DNA from: Mycolicibacterium gilvum
GTDB lineage: Bacteria; Actinomycetota; Actinomycetes; Mycobacteriales; Mycobacteriaceae
Assembly: GCF_900454025.1 (NCBI RefSeq)
Contig: NZ_UGQM01000001.1
Location: forward strand, 2,418,001-2,482,000
Reading direction: 5' to 3'
DNA: 64,000 nt
The first letter of the stretch is position 1, and each line of letters begins with the position of its first letter. The notes under the pieces are model-generated. The model was not told where the DNA came from. It ran no database searches and was given only the letters and a program-made list of their open reading frames with translations. A program made the translations under genes and the position numbers. Positions 16,795 to 26,333 of this stretch are shown one piece after another.

Positions 16795-17853
16795 ATGGCA
16801 TCCCGACATCACCCGGAAAATCACCTCGACATCTCGCTCGACCGCCCCGGCGCATTGATCGCCGCACTCCCGGCCGTACTCGGCTTCACCCCGGAGAGTT
16901 CCCTCGTCCTCGTCACCGTCGCCCACGGCGAGCTCGGTGCCGTCCTGCGCGGGGATCTGTCCGATCAGTCACCGCAGCGTCTGTGTGAGCTGGCCGAACT
17001 GGCCGCCGCATCCGGTGCCGACGCCGCGATCGCCGTCATCGTCGACGACGAGGGCGCGGGCTGCGCCATGTGCGCGGACGAGCACCGCGAGGCGACGAGC
17101 ACCCTGGGCGACGAATTGGCCCGGGTCGGTGTCGAACTGATGGCGGCCCACGTGGTCCCCGAGGTGGCGGCCGGAGCACGCTGGTACTGCGTGGACGGGT
17201 GCGGTTCCTCGGGTGTGGTCGACGATCCGATGGCGTCGCCCACCGCGCTGGCCGCCGTGCTCGACGGTCGCCGTCTCTATGCCCGGCGCGACGAACTCCT
17301 CGATGTGGTCGCGACCGTCGACGGCCGACGCACCGGCGCGCTCGCCGCGGTGATCGAGCAGGCCGCGCCACCCGAGGCGCCGCGTCCGGACTCGCAGGCA
17401 CGCCACGACATCGAGCACGCGCTGGAGTGTGCCCGCCGCAACGAGGCCGGCGACACGTTGAGCGATGACGACCTCAGCCGACTGGCCTGGGCGCTGACCG
17501 ACACACGCGTCCGCGACACCCTCTATGCGCTGGCCGTCGGGGAGGCGGCGGGCACGGCCGAGGCGCTGTGGGCAGAGTTGTCGCGCACGCTTCCCGAACC
17601 GTGGCGAGTGGAAGCGCTTGTCCTGCTGGCCTTTTCAGCCTATGTGCGCGGTGACGGTCCTCTTGCCGGGATCTCGCTGGACGCGGCACTGCGGCACGCC
17701 CCGCACCGGATGGCCGGCATGCTCGACCGTGCTCTTCAGTGCGGGATGCGGCCCGAGCAGATCCGGGAGCTCGCCACCACCGGCTATCGGCTTGCTGCGC
17801 AGCTGGGCGTCCGGCTACCGCCGCGACGGCTGTTCGGCCGCCGCGTGGGATAG
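16795..17853 (+). CDS. DUF4192 protein (Rv2712c type)
   Basis: A 352-residue actinobacterial protein of unknown function. The family opening DRPGALIAALPAVLGFTPESSLVLV is clear, and the C-terminal part (about 200-340) is helical with TPR-like spacing (RVEALVLLAFSAYVRGDGPLAGISL). The ATG at 16795 is chosen because the upstream in-frame residues are arginine-rich and unlike the family, and there is no SD, so the message is perhaps leaderless. It ends one base before the convergent ideR gene. Confidence 0.85.
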   Translation: MASRHHPENHLDISLDRPGALIAALPAVLGFTPESSLVLVTVAHGELGAVLRGDLSDQSPQRLCELAELAAASGADAAIAVIVDDEGAGCAMCADEHREATSTLGDELARVGVELMAAHVVPEVAAGARWYCVDGCGSSGVVDDPMASPTALAAVLDGRRLYARRDELLDVVATVDGRRTGALAAVIEQAAPPEAPRPDSQARHDIEHALECARRNEAGDTLSDDDLSRLAWALTDTRVRDTLYALAVGEAAGTAEALWAELSRTLPEPWRVEALVLLAFSAYVRGDGPLAGISLDAALRHAPHRMAGMLDRALQCGMRPEQIRELATTGYRLAAQLGVRLPPRRLFGRRVG

Positions 17854-17854
17854 G

Positions 17855-18544
17855 TCAGACCTTCTCGACCTTGACCGCGTGGGCCATCTCGTGGGGCAAC
17901 TCGACCTGCTCGTGGCCGGGGATGACGATCATCACGCCGCCGTGGTCGTTGTTCTCGACCGTCACGCGCGCATTCGGCACGACACCGGCGTCCTTGAGAC
18001 GGGCGATCAGCTCGACATCGCCCTGCACGTGCTCGGTCAGCTGCCGCACGACGACCGCGACGGGCATGCCGGCGGGCAACTCGGTGAGACGCACGAGGCT
18101 CATCGCTTCGCCCGACTCGTCGCCGACACCGAGCTCGGAGAGACCGGGGATGGGGTTCCCGAACGGAGAGGTGGTGGGGTTGTTGAGGACCTGGACGAGG
18201 CGCCGCTCGACGTCCACGCTCATCACGTGCTCCCACCGGCACGCCTCGGCGTGGACTTCCTCCCACGGCAGGCCGATGACGTCGACGAGCAGGCGTTCGG
18301 CCAGACGGTGCTTGCGCATCACCGCGACGGCGAGAGCGCGTCCCTTGTCGGTGAGTTCCAGATGCCGGTCACCGGCGACATGCAGCAGTCCGTCGCGCTC
18401 CATGCGGGAGACGGTCTGGCTGACCGTGGGTCCACTCTGGTCGAGACGCTCTGCGATGCGCGCACGCAACGGGATCACGCCCTCTTCCTCGAGGTCGTAA
18501 ATCGTCCGCAGATACATCTCGGTGGTATCGACAAGATCGTTCAT
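17855..18544 (-). CDS. ideR: Iron-dependent repressor IdeR
   Basis: IdeR is the Fe(II)-activated DtxR-family repressor of siderophore genes and activator of iron storage. The N-terminal winged helix (TTEMYLRTIYDLEEEG, then RLDQSGPTVSQTVSRMER) is followed by the metal-binding and dimerisation region (KHRLAERLLVDVIGL, EVHAEACRWEHVMS) with the expected His, Glu, Cys and Met ligands, and a C-terminal SH3-like domain. It is 229 residues, normal for mycobacterial IdeR. The ATG at 18544 follows a ggaggg SD. It lies immediately upstream of sigB in the conserved order. Confidence 0.97.
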   Translation of the reverse strand: MNDLVDTTEMYLRTIYDLEEEGVIPLRARIAERLDQSGPTVSQTVSRMERDGLLHVAGDRHLELTDKGRALAVAVMRKHRLAERLLVDVIGLPWEEVHAEACRWEHVMSVDVERRLVQVLNNPTTSPFGNPIPGLSELGVGDESGEAMSLVRLTELPAGMPVAVVVRQLTEHVQGDVELIARLKDAGVVPNARVTVENNDHGGVMIVIPGHEQVELPHEMAHAVKVEKV

Positions 18545-18650
18545 TGCACACCCTCCGGTTCGAATGGAGTCTACCGGCTGGGGGACCAGCAGCGGCGCTT
18601 CCCGACGCGACACGGGACACACCGCCGTGGGCCGGCCGCCGCCCATGCAG

Positions 18651-18678
18651 AAGGCCCGCCAGAATCGTGGCGGGCCTT
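18651..18678 (-). terminator. Terminator of sigB
   Basis: aaggcccgcca at 18651-18661 pairs perfectly with tggcgggcctt at 18668-18678 around a 6-base loop. The hairpin begins 24 bases past the sigB stop codon on the minus strand. It ends in short A/T runs rather than a long T-tract, which is common in mycobacteria. Confidence 0.85.
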
Positions 18679-18702
18679 CGCGGGGAGTGGGATCAGGACG
18701 GC

Positions 18703-19662
18703 TCAGCTCGCATACGAACGCAGGCGGTCGGCGCGGTCTCCGTTGCGGAGCTTCGCCATCACCTCGCGCTCGATCTGGCGGACGCGCTCGCGGGACAGGC
18801 CGAACAGCTTGCCAATCTGGTCCAGCGTGCGCGGCTGACCGTCGTCGAGGCCGAACCGCAGCCGGATGACCTGCTGCTCGCGCTCGTCGAGAGTGGCCAA
18901 CACGTAGCGGATGTCGGTGTGCAGCAGCTCGGAGATGACCGCGTTCTCGGCGGACATCGCCTCGGCATCCTCGATGAAGTCGCCCAGCGGGGCCTCCTCA
19001 TCGCTGCCGACCGGCATGTCCAAACTCACCGGGTCACGGCTGTGCTCCAGCAGATCGTTGATCTTCTCGACCGGGATCCCCGACTCTTCGGCGAGTTCCT
19101 CGTCGGTCGCCTCACGACCCAGGTTCTGGTGCATCTCCCGCTTGATCCGGGCCAGCTTGTTGACCTGTTCGACGAGGTGGACGGGGAGCCGGATGGTGCG
19201 GCTCTGGTCGGCCATGCCACGGGTGATGGCCTGACGGATCCACCAGGTGGCGTAGGTCGAGAACTTGAAACCCTTGGCGTAGTCGAACTTTTCCATTGCG
19301 CGGATCAGCCCGAGGTTGCCCTCCTGGATGAGGTCCAGCAGCGGCATGCCGCGGCCGGTGTAGCGCTTGGCCAGCGACACCACCAGACGCAGGTTGGCTT
19401 CGAGGAGATGACGGCGGGCCGCCTCGCCGTCGCGTACCACCGCCGCCAGATCGCGCTTCCGGTTCTCACCCAGACGCTTGCGGGTCGCGAGCAGGTGCTG
19501 CGCATACAGGCCCGCCTCGATCCGCTTGGCCAGTTCGACCTCGTCTGCGGCAGTGAGCAGAGCCGTCTTGCCGATGCCGTTCAGGTAGACCCGCACCAGG
19601 TCTGCGGCGGGGCTTTGGGCGTCCAGATCTTGGTCGAATCGGCTGGTGGTGGCATTTGCCAT
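18703..19662 (-). CDS. sigB: RNA polymerase sigma factor SigB
   Basis: SigB is the principal-like, stress and stationary-phase sigma factor. The 319-residue protein contains region 1.2 ([16 protein letters not shown]), region 2 ([17 protein letters not shown], then [29 protein letters not shown]), region 3 and region 4 with the HTH ([20 protein letters not shown]). It lacks the long N-terminal extension of SigA. The ATG at 19662 has a strong aggagg SD; an alternative start further upstream would cover the promoter. A SigE-type promoter lies upstream. Confidence 0.97.
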   Translation of the reverse strand: MANATTSRFDQDLDAQSPAADLVRVYLNGIGKTALLTAADEVELAKRIEAGLYAQHLLATRKRLGENRKRDLAAVVRDGEAARRHLLEANLRLVVSLAKRYTGRGMPLLDLIQEGNLGLIRAMEKFDYAKGFKFSTYATWWIRQAITRGMADQSRTIRLPVHLVEQVNKLARIKREMHQNLGREATDEELAEESGIPVEKINDLLEHSRDPVSLDMPVGSDEEAPLGDFIEDAEAMSAENAVISELLHTDIRYVLATLDEREQQVIRLRFGLDDGQPRTLDQIGKLFGLSRERVRQIEREVMAKLRNGDRADRLRSYAS

Positions 19663-19699
19663 GGCGGCCTCCTGATCGGGTGGAACATTCATGAGCTTC

Positions 19700-19725
19700 A
19701 ACGCCCTGAGCGGGCAAAGAGTTCC
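19700..19725 (-). promoter_or_regulatory. SigE/SigH-type promoter of sigB
   Basis: On the minus strand, ggaac (revcomp of 19721-19725) is followed 17 bases later by cgtt (19700-19703). This matches the GGAAC-N17/18-CGTT consensus known for SigE-dependent sigB promoters in mycobacteria. It lies about 40 bases before the sigB start. The match is by eye. Confidence 0.7.
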
Positions 19726-19809
19726 CACCTTGTCCGCGGTTCACACGTTCTGATCTGCGGTTTTTATGCGGAGACCTGAGAAAGTGCTGAGAATGCGCCC
19801 CGAACGGGC

Positions 19810-20208
19810 TCAGCCGGGAACGTCGCCGGACGTATCGCCGGCGCCATGTTGCGGCGCGCGGCGCGTCGCACTTTCGATCGCCGGCCGCTCCGCGGTCGGG
19901 AACAGCGGGATCCGCCGCGGCATGTCGTAGCGGCGGGGCTCCTCGGCGTTGCGGGGTGGCCGGTCATTGGCGATCAGCACCGCCATCCACGGCAGCGGAA
20001 TCGACACCACGATGATGGCCAGTGAGATCAGCCCGTTCTCCCAGATGCCGTAGGCCACCGCCGCGAGAATCAGGGCGGGGACACGGAACGACATCAGGGT
20101 CAGGTACTTGCGGACCCGCTGGCGATGCTGCTCCTCGTACGCGGGAGCTGCCCGGGTGATCAGTACCGGGCGGCCCTCGTCGTCGAAACTCAGTTCAGAG
20201 TCACGCAC
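19810..20208 (-). CDS. DUF3099 membrane protein (Rv2709 type)
   Basis: A 132-residue protein with two hydrophobic segments (about residues 42-58 and 62-80), which is the layout of DUF3099, and a charged C-terminal tail. The opening includes RPVLITRAAPAYEEQ, typical of the family. Its role is unknown. The start is the GTG at 20208. It is separated from sigB by the sigB promoter region, and divergent from the DUF3039 gene. Confidence 0.8.
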   Translation of the reverse strand: MRDSELSFDDEGRPVLITRAAPAYEEQHRQRVRKYLTLMSFRVPALILAAVAYGIWENGLISLAIIVVSIPLPWMAVLIANDRPPRNAEEPRRYDMPRRIPLFPTAERPAIESATRRAPQHGAGDTSGDVPG

Positions 20209-20314
20209 TGGATCAGCGAATCAATCCGGCGTTCATGCCTCCACTGTTCCACATCTGGGCGCAGCTACACCCGTCGCATTTCTTACCGATCGATGGCGAG
20301 GCAGAATAGGGGTC

Positions 20315-20551
20315 ATGGACACCCAGACGATCGAGCGCACCGACGCCGACGAACGCGTCGACGACGGGACCGATGACGACACTCCGAAGTTCTTCCACTA
20401 CGTGAAGAAGGACAAGATCGCCGAGAGCGCCGTCATGGGAACCCATGTCGTGGCGCTGTGCGGCGAGGTCTTCCCGGTGACGCGCTCGGCGAAGCCCGGC
20501 TCGCCGGTGTGCCCCGACTGCAAGCGGGTCTACGAGCAGCTCAAGAAGTAG
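20315..20551 (+). CDS. DUF3039 protein (Rv2708c type)
   Basis: A small acidic protein of 78 residues with a conserved core KFFHYVKKDKIAESAVMGTHVVALCGE and a C-terminal CPDCKRVYE, which together supply cysteines and a histidine likely to bind zinc. The function is unknown. The ATG at 20315 follows a purine-rich stretch aataggggt. The 3' end overlaps the convergent YihY-type gene by 11 bases. Confidence 0.85.
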   Translation: MDTQTIERTDADERVDDGTDDDTPKFFHYVKKDKIAESAVMGTHVVALCGEVFPVTRSAKPGSPVCPDCKRVYEQLKK

Positions 20552-21512
20552 ACCTGCCGCCGCCGTTGCGGGACTCGGCCTTGGCCTTGAGCCACCAGTG
20601 CAGACGCTTGGCATGGGTGTCGGGGGCCGGCCACTCTTCTTCGATCGCCGCGTTGAGCTCGGCACCGATCATGATCGCGAAGCCAAGGAAGAACGCGAAC
20701 AGCAGGAACGCGATCGGGGTCGCCAGCGCGCCGTAGGTGTAGCCGGTGCTGGTGATCCAGGTCAGGTAGACCCGCAGACCCCAGGTCGCCACGAGGAACA
20801 CCCCGGCCGCGAGCAATGACCCTGTCAGCAGCCGGTGTGTGGGAAGCGGTTTGGGCAACGACACCCGGTAGAGGACGTTCACGGCGACGGCGAGGGCCAC
20901 GAACAGCACCGGGAAGTACGCGAATCGCAGAGCGTCGTCCCAGCTGTCCGGGATGAACTCGGCGACCTTGCGGGGGCCGAGCGCGAGGAACGGCGCCGTC
21001 ACGATCGCGCCGATCAGCATCACCACGTACAACCCGAGCGCGTAGAACCGTTGCCGGACCGGATGTCGCAGCGCCGTCTGGCCGTGAGCCTCGGTGATCG
21101 AGTCGACGAACGCCGAAATGGCCGACGAGCCCGCCCACAGCGAGATCACGAAACCCAGTGAGACGACCTCGCCGCGCGCACCGTTGACGATGTCGCGCAC
21201 CGTCGGCTCGATGATCTCGCCAACGACGTTGGGGGAGAAGAACTTTCCCGCCAGGCTGATGAGCTGGTTCTCGATCGTCAGCAGCGTGTCGGGACCGAAC
21301 AACGGTGCCACGTAGGCGAGGCTGCCGAGCATTCCCAACAGCAGCGGAGGCAACGACAGCGCGCACCAGAAGGCAGCTTGAGCCGACTCGGCAAAAATGG
21401 AATCGTCCCAGCTCTTGCCCAACGTGCGGGCGACGATGTGCCGGATGTGGTGGCGTGACGGTGTGGCTTTCGAGAAAGTCCGTTCCGGTGGCCGCTCTGA
21501 CTGGTCATCCAT
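20541..21512 (-). CDS. YihY/UPF0761-family integral membrane protein (Rv2707 type)
   Basis: The 323-residue protein has about six transmembrane segments (first around AAFWCALSLPPLLLGMLGSLAYV, last around YGALATPIAFLLFAFFLGFAIMIGAELNAAIEE). The closing GAELNA signature is diagnostic of the YihY family. The exact transport or structural role is not established. I chose the ATG at 21512 (MDDQSERPP); the longer frame upstream is rich in arginine and lacks family resemblance. Confidence 0.88.
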   Translation of the reverse strand: MDDQSERPPERTFSKATPSRHHIRHIVARTLGKSWDDSIFAESAQAAFWCALSLPPLLLGMLGSLAYVAPLFGPDTLLTIENQLISLAGKFFSPNVVGEIIEPTVRDIVNGARGEVVSLGFVISLWAGSSAISAFVDSITEAHGQTALRHPVRQRFYALGLYVVMLIGAIVTAPFLALGPRKVAEFIPDSWDDALRFAYFPVLFVALAVAVNVLYRVSLPKPLPTHRLLTGSLLAAGVFLVATWGLRVYLTWITSTGYTYGALATPIAFLLFAFFLGFAIMIGAELNAAIEEEWPAPDTHAKRLHWWLKAKAESRNGGGRSTS

Positions 21513-21541
21513 GACCAGAACAGCATCGCCGATAGGTTGCC

Positions 21542-21733
21542 CTACGGCTCCAGCGGGCTCACTTCGATCACGGCGGCGAGTTCGACGAGCTTCGCCTCGT
21601 GCTCGTTGGCGTGATGCTGGCAGAAGAGAAGCTCGGCACCCGAGGGAAGCGTGGCCCGTACCCGGGCCGCGGCTCCACAACGGTCGCAGCGGTCAGCCTT
21701 GGTCAATCCCGGGCTGGTGAGCGTTGCGGTCAT
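21542..21733 (-). CDS. Small zinc-ribbon protein (DUF7455 type)
   Basis: A 63-residue protein with CDRCGAAARVRATLPSG and a second site FCQHHANEHE, giving Cys-x2-Cys and Cys/His ligands for one zinc ion. It belongs to a small actinobacterial family; function unknown. The start is the ATG at 21733 with a ggagg-containing SD. It lies in the conserved sigB-sigA interval. Confidence 0.85.
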   Translation of the reverse strand: MTATLTSPGLTKADRCDRCGAAARVRATLPSGAELLFCQHHANEHEAKLVELAAVIEVSPLEP

Positions 21734-21860
21734 GGCACCTCCAAAGGGTGGGAGCGGTGTACATCTACTGTGTCAGACGCTTGGGGTTCCGGCCTTGTTC
21801 CCCGGGGGTTTACAGGTGTGTCGTGTCTCACGGGCAGTGCGGGTGGAAAGGAGTGCTGGG

Positions 21861-22238
21861 ATGGAATCTCCACTGGAGACCACTTCGAAACCTGACGTCC
21901 TCGTCCACCTCTGCGGCGCGGACGAGTGGGAAAGGGCCCGGCGCAGCGGAACCCACGAACCGGACTCGCTGAAATCCGTTGGTTTCGTCCATCTGTCGAG
22001 CCCGGCGCAGGTGCATCTGCCGGCCGACCGGCTCTACGCCGACCGGACCGACCTGCTGTTGCTGCGCATCGATGCCGCACGCCTGACCTCTCCGCTGCGA
22101 TGGGAACCGGGGCTTCCGTCTGATCCCGACGGCATGCGGTTCCCGCATCTGTACGGGCCGCTGCCGGTGGCGGCTGTGACCAGTGTCACGACCTACCGTC
22201 CCGGTCCCGACGGCCGCTACCCGGTGCTGACGGAGTGA
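21861..22238 (+). CDS. DUF952 protein (Rv2705c type)
   Basis: A 125-residue protein with the DUF952 signature: VLVHLCGADEWERARRSG near the start, FVHLSSPAQVH in the centre and FPHLYGPLPVAAV near the end. The fold resembles ADP-ribosyltransferase-related small domains, but no activity is established. The ATG at 21861 has a ggaaagga SD. The stop abuts the convergent RidA gene without a spacer. Confidence 0.88.
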   Translation: MESPLETTSKPDVLVHLCGADEWERARRSGTHEPDSLKSVGFVHLSSPAQVHLPADRLYADRTDLLLLRIDAARLTSPLRWEPGLPSDPDGMRFPHLYGPLPVAAVTSVTTYRPGPDGRYPVLTE

Positions 22239-22604
22239 TCAGGGGACGATCGCGTCGACCTCGATCTCGACGACGAGTTCGGGCGAGATCAGTGCCGAGA
22301 CCTCGACCATCGTGGCGGTCGGCCGGACGGCGCCGAACACCTCGTCGTGAACGGACCCGATCTCGCGCCATGCCGTGATGTCGGTGACGAACATCCGGGT
22401 GCGCACGACGTCGGTCAGCGATGCGCCCACGTCGCCCAGGGCGGCCGCGATGCGCACGAGCGCGTCCCGGGCCTGGGCGGACGCGCTGTCCCCACGCCCG
22501 GTGGTCCCGGCGACGAACACGTGGGCGCCGACCCTTACCGCGCGCGAGTAACCGACTGCGGCTTCGAATTCCGAACCCGAGGAGACGTTGATGCGTTCAG
22601 CCAC
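22239..22604 (-). CDS. RidA-family enamine/imine deaminase (Rv2704 type)
   Basis: RidA proteins hydrolyse reactive enamines and imines made by PLP enzymes. The 121-residue protein shows GYSRAVRVGAHVFVAGTTG near the start, the arginine in VVRTRMFVTDI and the C-terminal ELVVEIEVDAIVP with the catalytic glutamate. The length matches the trimeric family. The GTG at 22604 gives a start similar to the H37Rv protein. It is divergent from the membrane gene at 22701. Confidence 0.9.
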   Translation of the reverse strand: MAERINVSSGSEFEAAVGYSRAVRVGAHVFVAGTTGRGDSASAQARDALVRIAAALGDVGASLTDVVRTRMFVTDITAWREIGSVHDEVFGAVRPTATMVEVSALISPELVVEIEVDAIVP

Positions 22605-22700
22605 GGGCCGAAGAGTACGTCCCGGTCGTAAGAGCGACATTCTCATATGCGGCATAGGCCGCTTTCGATGGCCGGATGAGACTCAATACACTGACGTGCC

Positions 22701-23483
22701 GTGGGCATCATCTTTGGCTTGGCGCCGTGGCTCGTGTACTGGGTCCTGGTCGGAAACGTCCCGTTCCACACTGCCGTGCTGGTCGCGCTGGCCGTTGCGG
22801 TTGCGTCGTTCGTCGTCGCGCGGGTGTCGGGTTCCCCGGGTCGGGTGCTGGAGATCGGCGCGGTGGCGACGTTCGCTGTCCTGACCGTCCTGACCTTCAC
22901 CGTCAGCGGGTCCTTCCTGGAGCAGTGGCTCCAGCCGCTGAGCAACGCCGGGATCCTCGTCGCGGCGCTGGTCGGCGTGCTCGCCGGCCGGCCGTTCGTC
23001 CGGGAGTTCGCCGTGGTCGGTCAACCCAAGGAGGTCGTCGAGAGCGAACCGTTCGCGCGGATCACCTCCGTGCTGACGTGGATCTGGATCGCGGCGTTCG
23101 CCGGCATGACGGTTTCCTCGGCCATCCCGCCGATGGTGCAGGGGGATGCCACGATCCTCGACACACAGACCCCGCTGTCGTTCATCTTCTACTGGGTGGT
23201 GCCGTTCGCGCTGCTCGGTGTCGCGGCCCTGCTGACGCGGATCCTGCCCGACCGGATGGTGCCGCCCGCCGAGGAGATCGTGCGCAAGACCACGTTCGTC
23301 GCGTTCGCCGAGGCCGAGATCGACCAGTTGATCTACCTCGCCACCGAGCACGCCAACCGTGAGGCCGGCGCGGGCAAAGAGGCCTACGACGTCCGGATCG
23401 GCAGCAAGGGCGTCCCCCTGGTCGGTGACGAGACGCGGGAGTCGTGGCCGTCGACCTACAAGGTGCGCGACCGCAAGCGGTGA
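22701..23483 (+). CDS. Multi-pass membrane protein of unknown function
   Basis: A 260-residue protein with about six hydrophobic segments (first at residues 1-20, last around FIFYWVVPFALLGVAALLTRIL) and a soluble C-terminal tail. No family is recognised. The GTG at 22701 is the first start before the first segment. I do not recall a counterpart between Rv2704 and sigA in H37Rv, so this gene and the methyltransferase after it appear to be an insertion in this lineage; the two genes converge with 7 bases between their ends. Confidence 0.65.
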   Translation: MGIIFGLAPWLVYWVLVGNVPFHTAVLVALAVAVASFVVARVSGSPGRVLEIGAVATFAVLTVLTFTVSGSFLEQWLQPLSNAGILVAALVGVLAGRPFVREFAVVGQPKEVVESEPFARITSVLTWIWIAAFAGMTVSSAIPPMVQGDATILDTQTPLSFIFYWVVPFALLGVAALLTRILPDRMVPPAEEIVRKTTFVAFAEAEIDQLIYLATEHANREAGAGKEAYDVRIGSKGVPLVGDETRESWPSTYKVRDRKR

Positions 23484-23490
23484 CACGTCG

Positions 23491-24618
23491 CTAGACGGCG
23501 CGGGCCTCGATCACCGAGATCGGACTCACCGTCGGGATGACGCGGGTCAGCTGAAAACCCGCCCCCTCCAATAACTCCGAGTACTGCGCGCGGGTGCGCT
23601 CCTTGCCTCTCAGCATCAACAGCATCTCCAGGTCGAGCATGTGTCCGATGAACGACGACGCGCGTTCGGGCAGGACCATCTCCAGAAGGACGAGCTTTCC
23701 GCCCTCGGCGATCGCGGTGCGCACATTGCGCAGGATCGTCGCGGCGTCGGTGTCGTCCCAGTCGTGAACGATGTTCTTCATCACGTACACGTCGCCACCC
23801 GCGGGCACCGATTCCAGGAAGGATCCGCCCGAGACGGTGCAGCGGTCCGCCACCCCGGCGTCGGCGAGCAGCGGGGCCGCGCCGGCCACCACGGCAGGCA
23901 GGTCGAAAAGAATCCCTCGGGCGCCGGCGGCGCTGCGCAGGATGGTGGCCAGCACCGCCCCGTGCCCGCCGCCGACGTCGACGACGAGGCGGGCCCCGGT
24001 GAAATCGCATGCCTGCAGCGCCACGTCGTCGGACAGTCCGCTCGCGGACGTCATCGCGTTGTTGAACACCGTCGCGAACTCCGGATCGGTGTCGAGGTAG
24101 TCGAAGAACGGCATGCCGCGCAGCATGTCGGCGGCCGGCTGACCGGTACGCACCGAGTACTCGAGGCTGCCCCAGTCGGCCCATCGGGCCGGGTGGCCGA
24201 TGAACAGCACCATGTCGCGCAGTGAGACCTCGGAGTCGGTGCGCAGCGCGTCACCGACCGGGGTGAGGGCGAACCGGCCGTCGCGCTCCTCGCGCAGCGC
24301 GCCGCGGCTGACCATCGCCCGCATCAGGCGGTAGACGGCGCCGGCATCGGCGCCGACCCGGGTGGCGACGTCGGCGGCATGAGCGGGTCCGTCGGCGAGT
24401 TCGTCCGGGATCCCGAGTGTGGCGGCCACATAGAGCACCTGGGTGGTCCACGCCCCGGTCGCCAACTCCATCAGCGCGACGTTGCCGGGGGCGGTGGATC
24501 GGTGCAGCCGCTGCAGTCCCGCGCGCAGACGATCCACCGCACGGATGAGGCGTACGGGCGGAACCCTGTTCGGCGCCGACCGCGCAGCAGAGCCGCGTGG
24601 GGTCGAGGTGTGTGTCAT
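23491..24618 (-). CDS. SAM-dependent O-methyltransferase (acetylserotonin-methyltransferase type)
   Basis: The 375-residue protein has the plant/bacterial O-methyltransferase layout: an N-terminal winged-helix dimerisation domain (about 30-120: QVLYVAATLGIPDELADG) and a C-terminal Rossmann domain with the SAM motif VVDVGGGHGAVLA. The base histidine is likely the one in MKNIVHDWDD, and GGKLVLLEMVLPE follows. Such enzymes methylate phenols or polyketides; the substrate is unknown. The ATG at 24618 is used. It lies 45 bases downstream of the sigA stop on the same strand, so read-through from sigA is possible. Confidence 0.85.
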   Translation of the reverse strand: MTHTSTPRGSAARSAPNRVPPVRLIRAVDRLRAGLQRLHRSTAPGNVALMELATGAWTTQVLYVAATLGIPDELADGPAHAADVATRVGADAGAVYRLMRAMVSRGALREERDGRFALTPVGDALRTDSEVSLRDMVLFIGHPARWADWGSLEYSVRTGQPAADMLRGMPFFDYLDTDPEFATVFNNAMTSASGLSDDVALQACDFTGARLVVDVGGGHGAVLATILRSAAGARGILFDLPAVVAGAAPLLADAGVADRCTVSGGSFLESVPAGGDVYVMKNIVHDWDDTDAATILRNVRTAIAEGGKLVLLEMVLPERASSFIGHMLDLEMLLMLRGKERTRAQYSELLEGAGFQLTRVIPTVSPISVIEARAV

Positions 24619-24663
24619 GCCGGTCAAACTAGAAGACCGGCCTTGTCCAATTCTTGGACGTTC

Positions 24664-26091
24664 CTAGTCCAGGTAGTCGCGCAGCACCTGAGACCGGCTG
24701 GGATGGCGCAACTTCGACATCGTCTTCGACTCGATCTGACGGATGCGCTCGCGCGTCACGCCGTAGACCTGGCCGATCTCGTCGAGGGTGCGCGGCTGGC
24801 CGTCGGTGAGGCCGAACCGCAGGCGGACGACGCCTGCCTCGCGCTCGGACAGCGTCTCCAGCACCGACTGCAGCTGGTCCTGCAGCAGCGTGAAGGACAC
24901 GGCGTCGACGGCGACGACGGCCTCGGAGTCCTCGATGAAATCGCCGAGCTGTGAGTCGCCTTCGTCGCCGATGGTCTGGTCCAGCGAGATCGGCTCACGC
25001 GCGTACTGCTGGATCTCCAGCACCTTCTCCGGCGTGATGTCCATTTCCTTGGCCAGCTCTTCGGGGGTGGGCTCGCGACCCAGGTCCTGAAGGAGCTCGC
25101 GCTGGATGCGGCCGAGCTTGTTGATGACCTCGACCATGTGCACCGGGATGCGGATGGTGCGCGCCTGATCGGCCATCGCGCGGGTGATCGCCTGACGGAT
25201 CCACCACGTCGCGTAGGTCGAGAACTTGTAACCCTTGGTGTAGTCGAACTTCTCCACGGCGCGGATCAGGCCGAGGTTGCCCTCCTGGATGAGGTCCAGG
25301 AACGCCATGCCGCGGCCGGTGTAGCGCTTGGCCAGCGACACCACCAGGCGCAGGTTCGCTTCCAGCAGATGATTTTTCGCACGGTCGCCGTCGCGGCAGA
25401 TCCACATGTAGTCACGCCGCTGCGCGGTGGTGAGCTTCTCGCCCTTCTCGGCGAACTCGGCCATCAGCTGCGTGCAGTACAGGCCGGCCTCGATGCGCTT
25501 GGCGAGCTCGACCTCTTCCTCGGCGTTGAGGAGCGCGACCTTGCCGATCTGCTTGAGGTAGGCGCGAACCGAGTCGGCCGATGCGGTGAGCTCGGCGTCC
25601 TTGCGGGCCTGACGCAGCGCTTCGGACTCCTCTTCGTCCCAGACGAAGTCTCCGGAGGCCTTGTCCTTCTCCGACGGCTCGGGGAGCGAATCGTCGTCGG
25701 CCTCCTTGGCCGGCTTCGCGGCGGCCTTGGTGGTGGCCACCACCGGATCGGCCTCGGCGGACTCGTCGTCGGAATCGTCGTCCTCGGTGGCCTCGTCCTC
25801 GACCTCGATGTCGTCGAGCTCGAGGTCACCGTCGTCGACGAGATCCTCGCCGGGCTCGATGTCGTCGGTGGCGTCGACCTCGGTGCCGGTGAGTTCGTCG
25901 TCGACGACACCCGGCTCGGCGGCGGTGGCCTTCTTGGCGCGGCCGCGCGTCGCCGGGGCGTCGGCGGACTTCGCAGCGCGGGGCTTGGTGGCCTTGGTGG
26001 CCTTCTTCGCGGGCGCCTTCTTCGCGGGGGCCTTGGCGGCGGTGCGCTTCACCGGCTCGTCGGTCGCCGCGCTGGCCTTGGTCGCTGCCAC
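24664..26091 (-). CDS. sigA: Primary sigma factor SigA (MysA)
   Basis: This is the essential housekeeping sigma factor. The first about 160 residues are a basic then acidic extension (KKAPAKK-type repeats followed by long Asp/Glu runs). Region 1.2 begins around [15 protein letters not shown]; region 2 has [17 protein letters not shown] and [15 protein letters not shown]; region 4 has [20 protein letters not shown]. The 475-residue length is typical of fast-growing mycobacteria. The GTG at 26091 gives VAATKAS, like known MysA starts, with an aaaggg SD. It lies downstream of ppgK with 242 bases between. Confidence 0.97.
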   Translation of the reverse strand: MAATKASAATDEPVKRTAAKAPAKKAPAKKATKATKPRAAKSADAPATRGRAKKATAAEPGVVDDELTGTEVDATDDIEPGEDLVDDGDLELDDIEVEDEATEDDDSDDESAEADPVVATTKAAAKPAKEADDDSLPEPSEKDKASGDFVWDEEESEALRQARKDAELTASADSVRAYLKQIGKVALLNAEEEVELAKRIEAGLYCTQLMAEFAEKGEKLTTAQRRDYMWICRDGDRAKNHLLEANLRLVVSLAKRYTGRGMAFLDLIQEGNLGLIRAVEKFDYTKGYKFSTYATWWIRQAITRAMADQARTIRIPVHMVEVINKLGRIQRELLQDLGREPTPEELAKEMDITPEKVLEIQQYAREPISLDQTIGDEGDSQLGDFIEDSEAVVAVDAVSFTLLQDQLQSVLETLSEREAGVVRLRFGLTDGQPRTLDEIGQVYGVTRERIRQIESKTMSKLRHPSRSQVLRDYLD

Positions 26092-26333
26092 GTACACCCT
26101 TTCGGTCGTGCGGGTCGTCGGGGCGCACACATGCGCCACCGAAATGTGTCGGCTATGTCGAATGTCGGCGTCGATCTCACGGCGTGGTGTCGGGGTGGGA
26201 TACTTCCGCCTCTATCCGGTCGGCGGCCGCCGTCGACCATTGTAACGACAGAGTGGGTCGAGGCTGCGCACAGCGGCAAATTCCGCGCGGTGGCGCGCCG
26301 TTCGGGCGCAGGCCCTCCGAGGAGCGGACGTGC

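Noticed and set aside
18545..18650. IdeR iron box near ideR and sigB
   Set aside because: I looked for the TTAGGNTAGNCTNACCTAA pattern and found no convincing match in the window.
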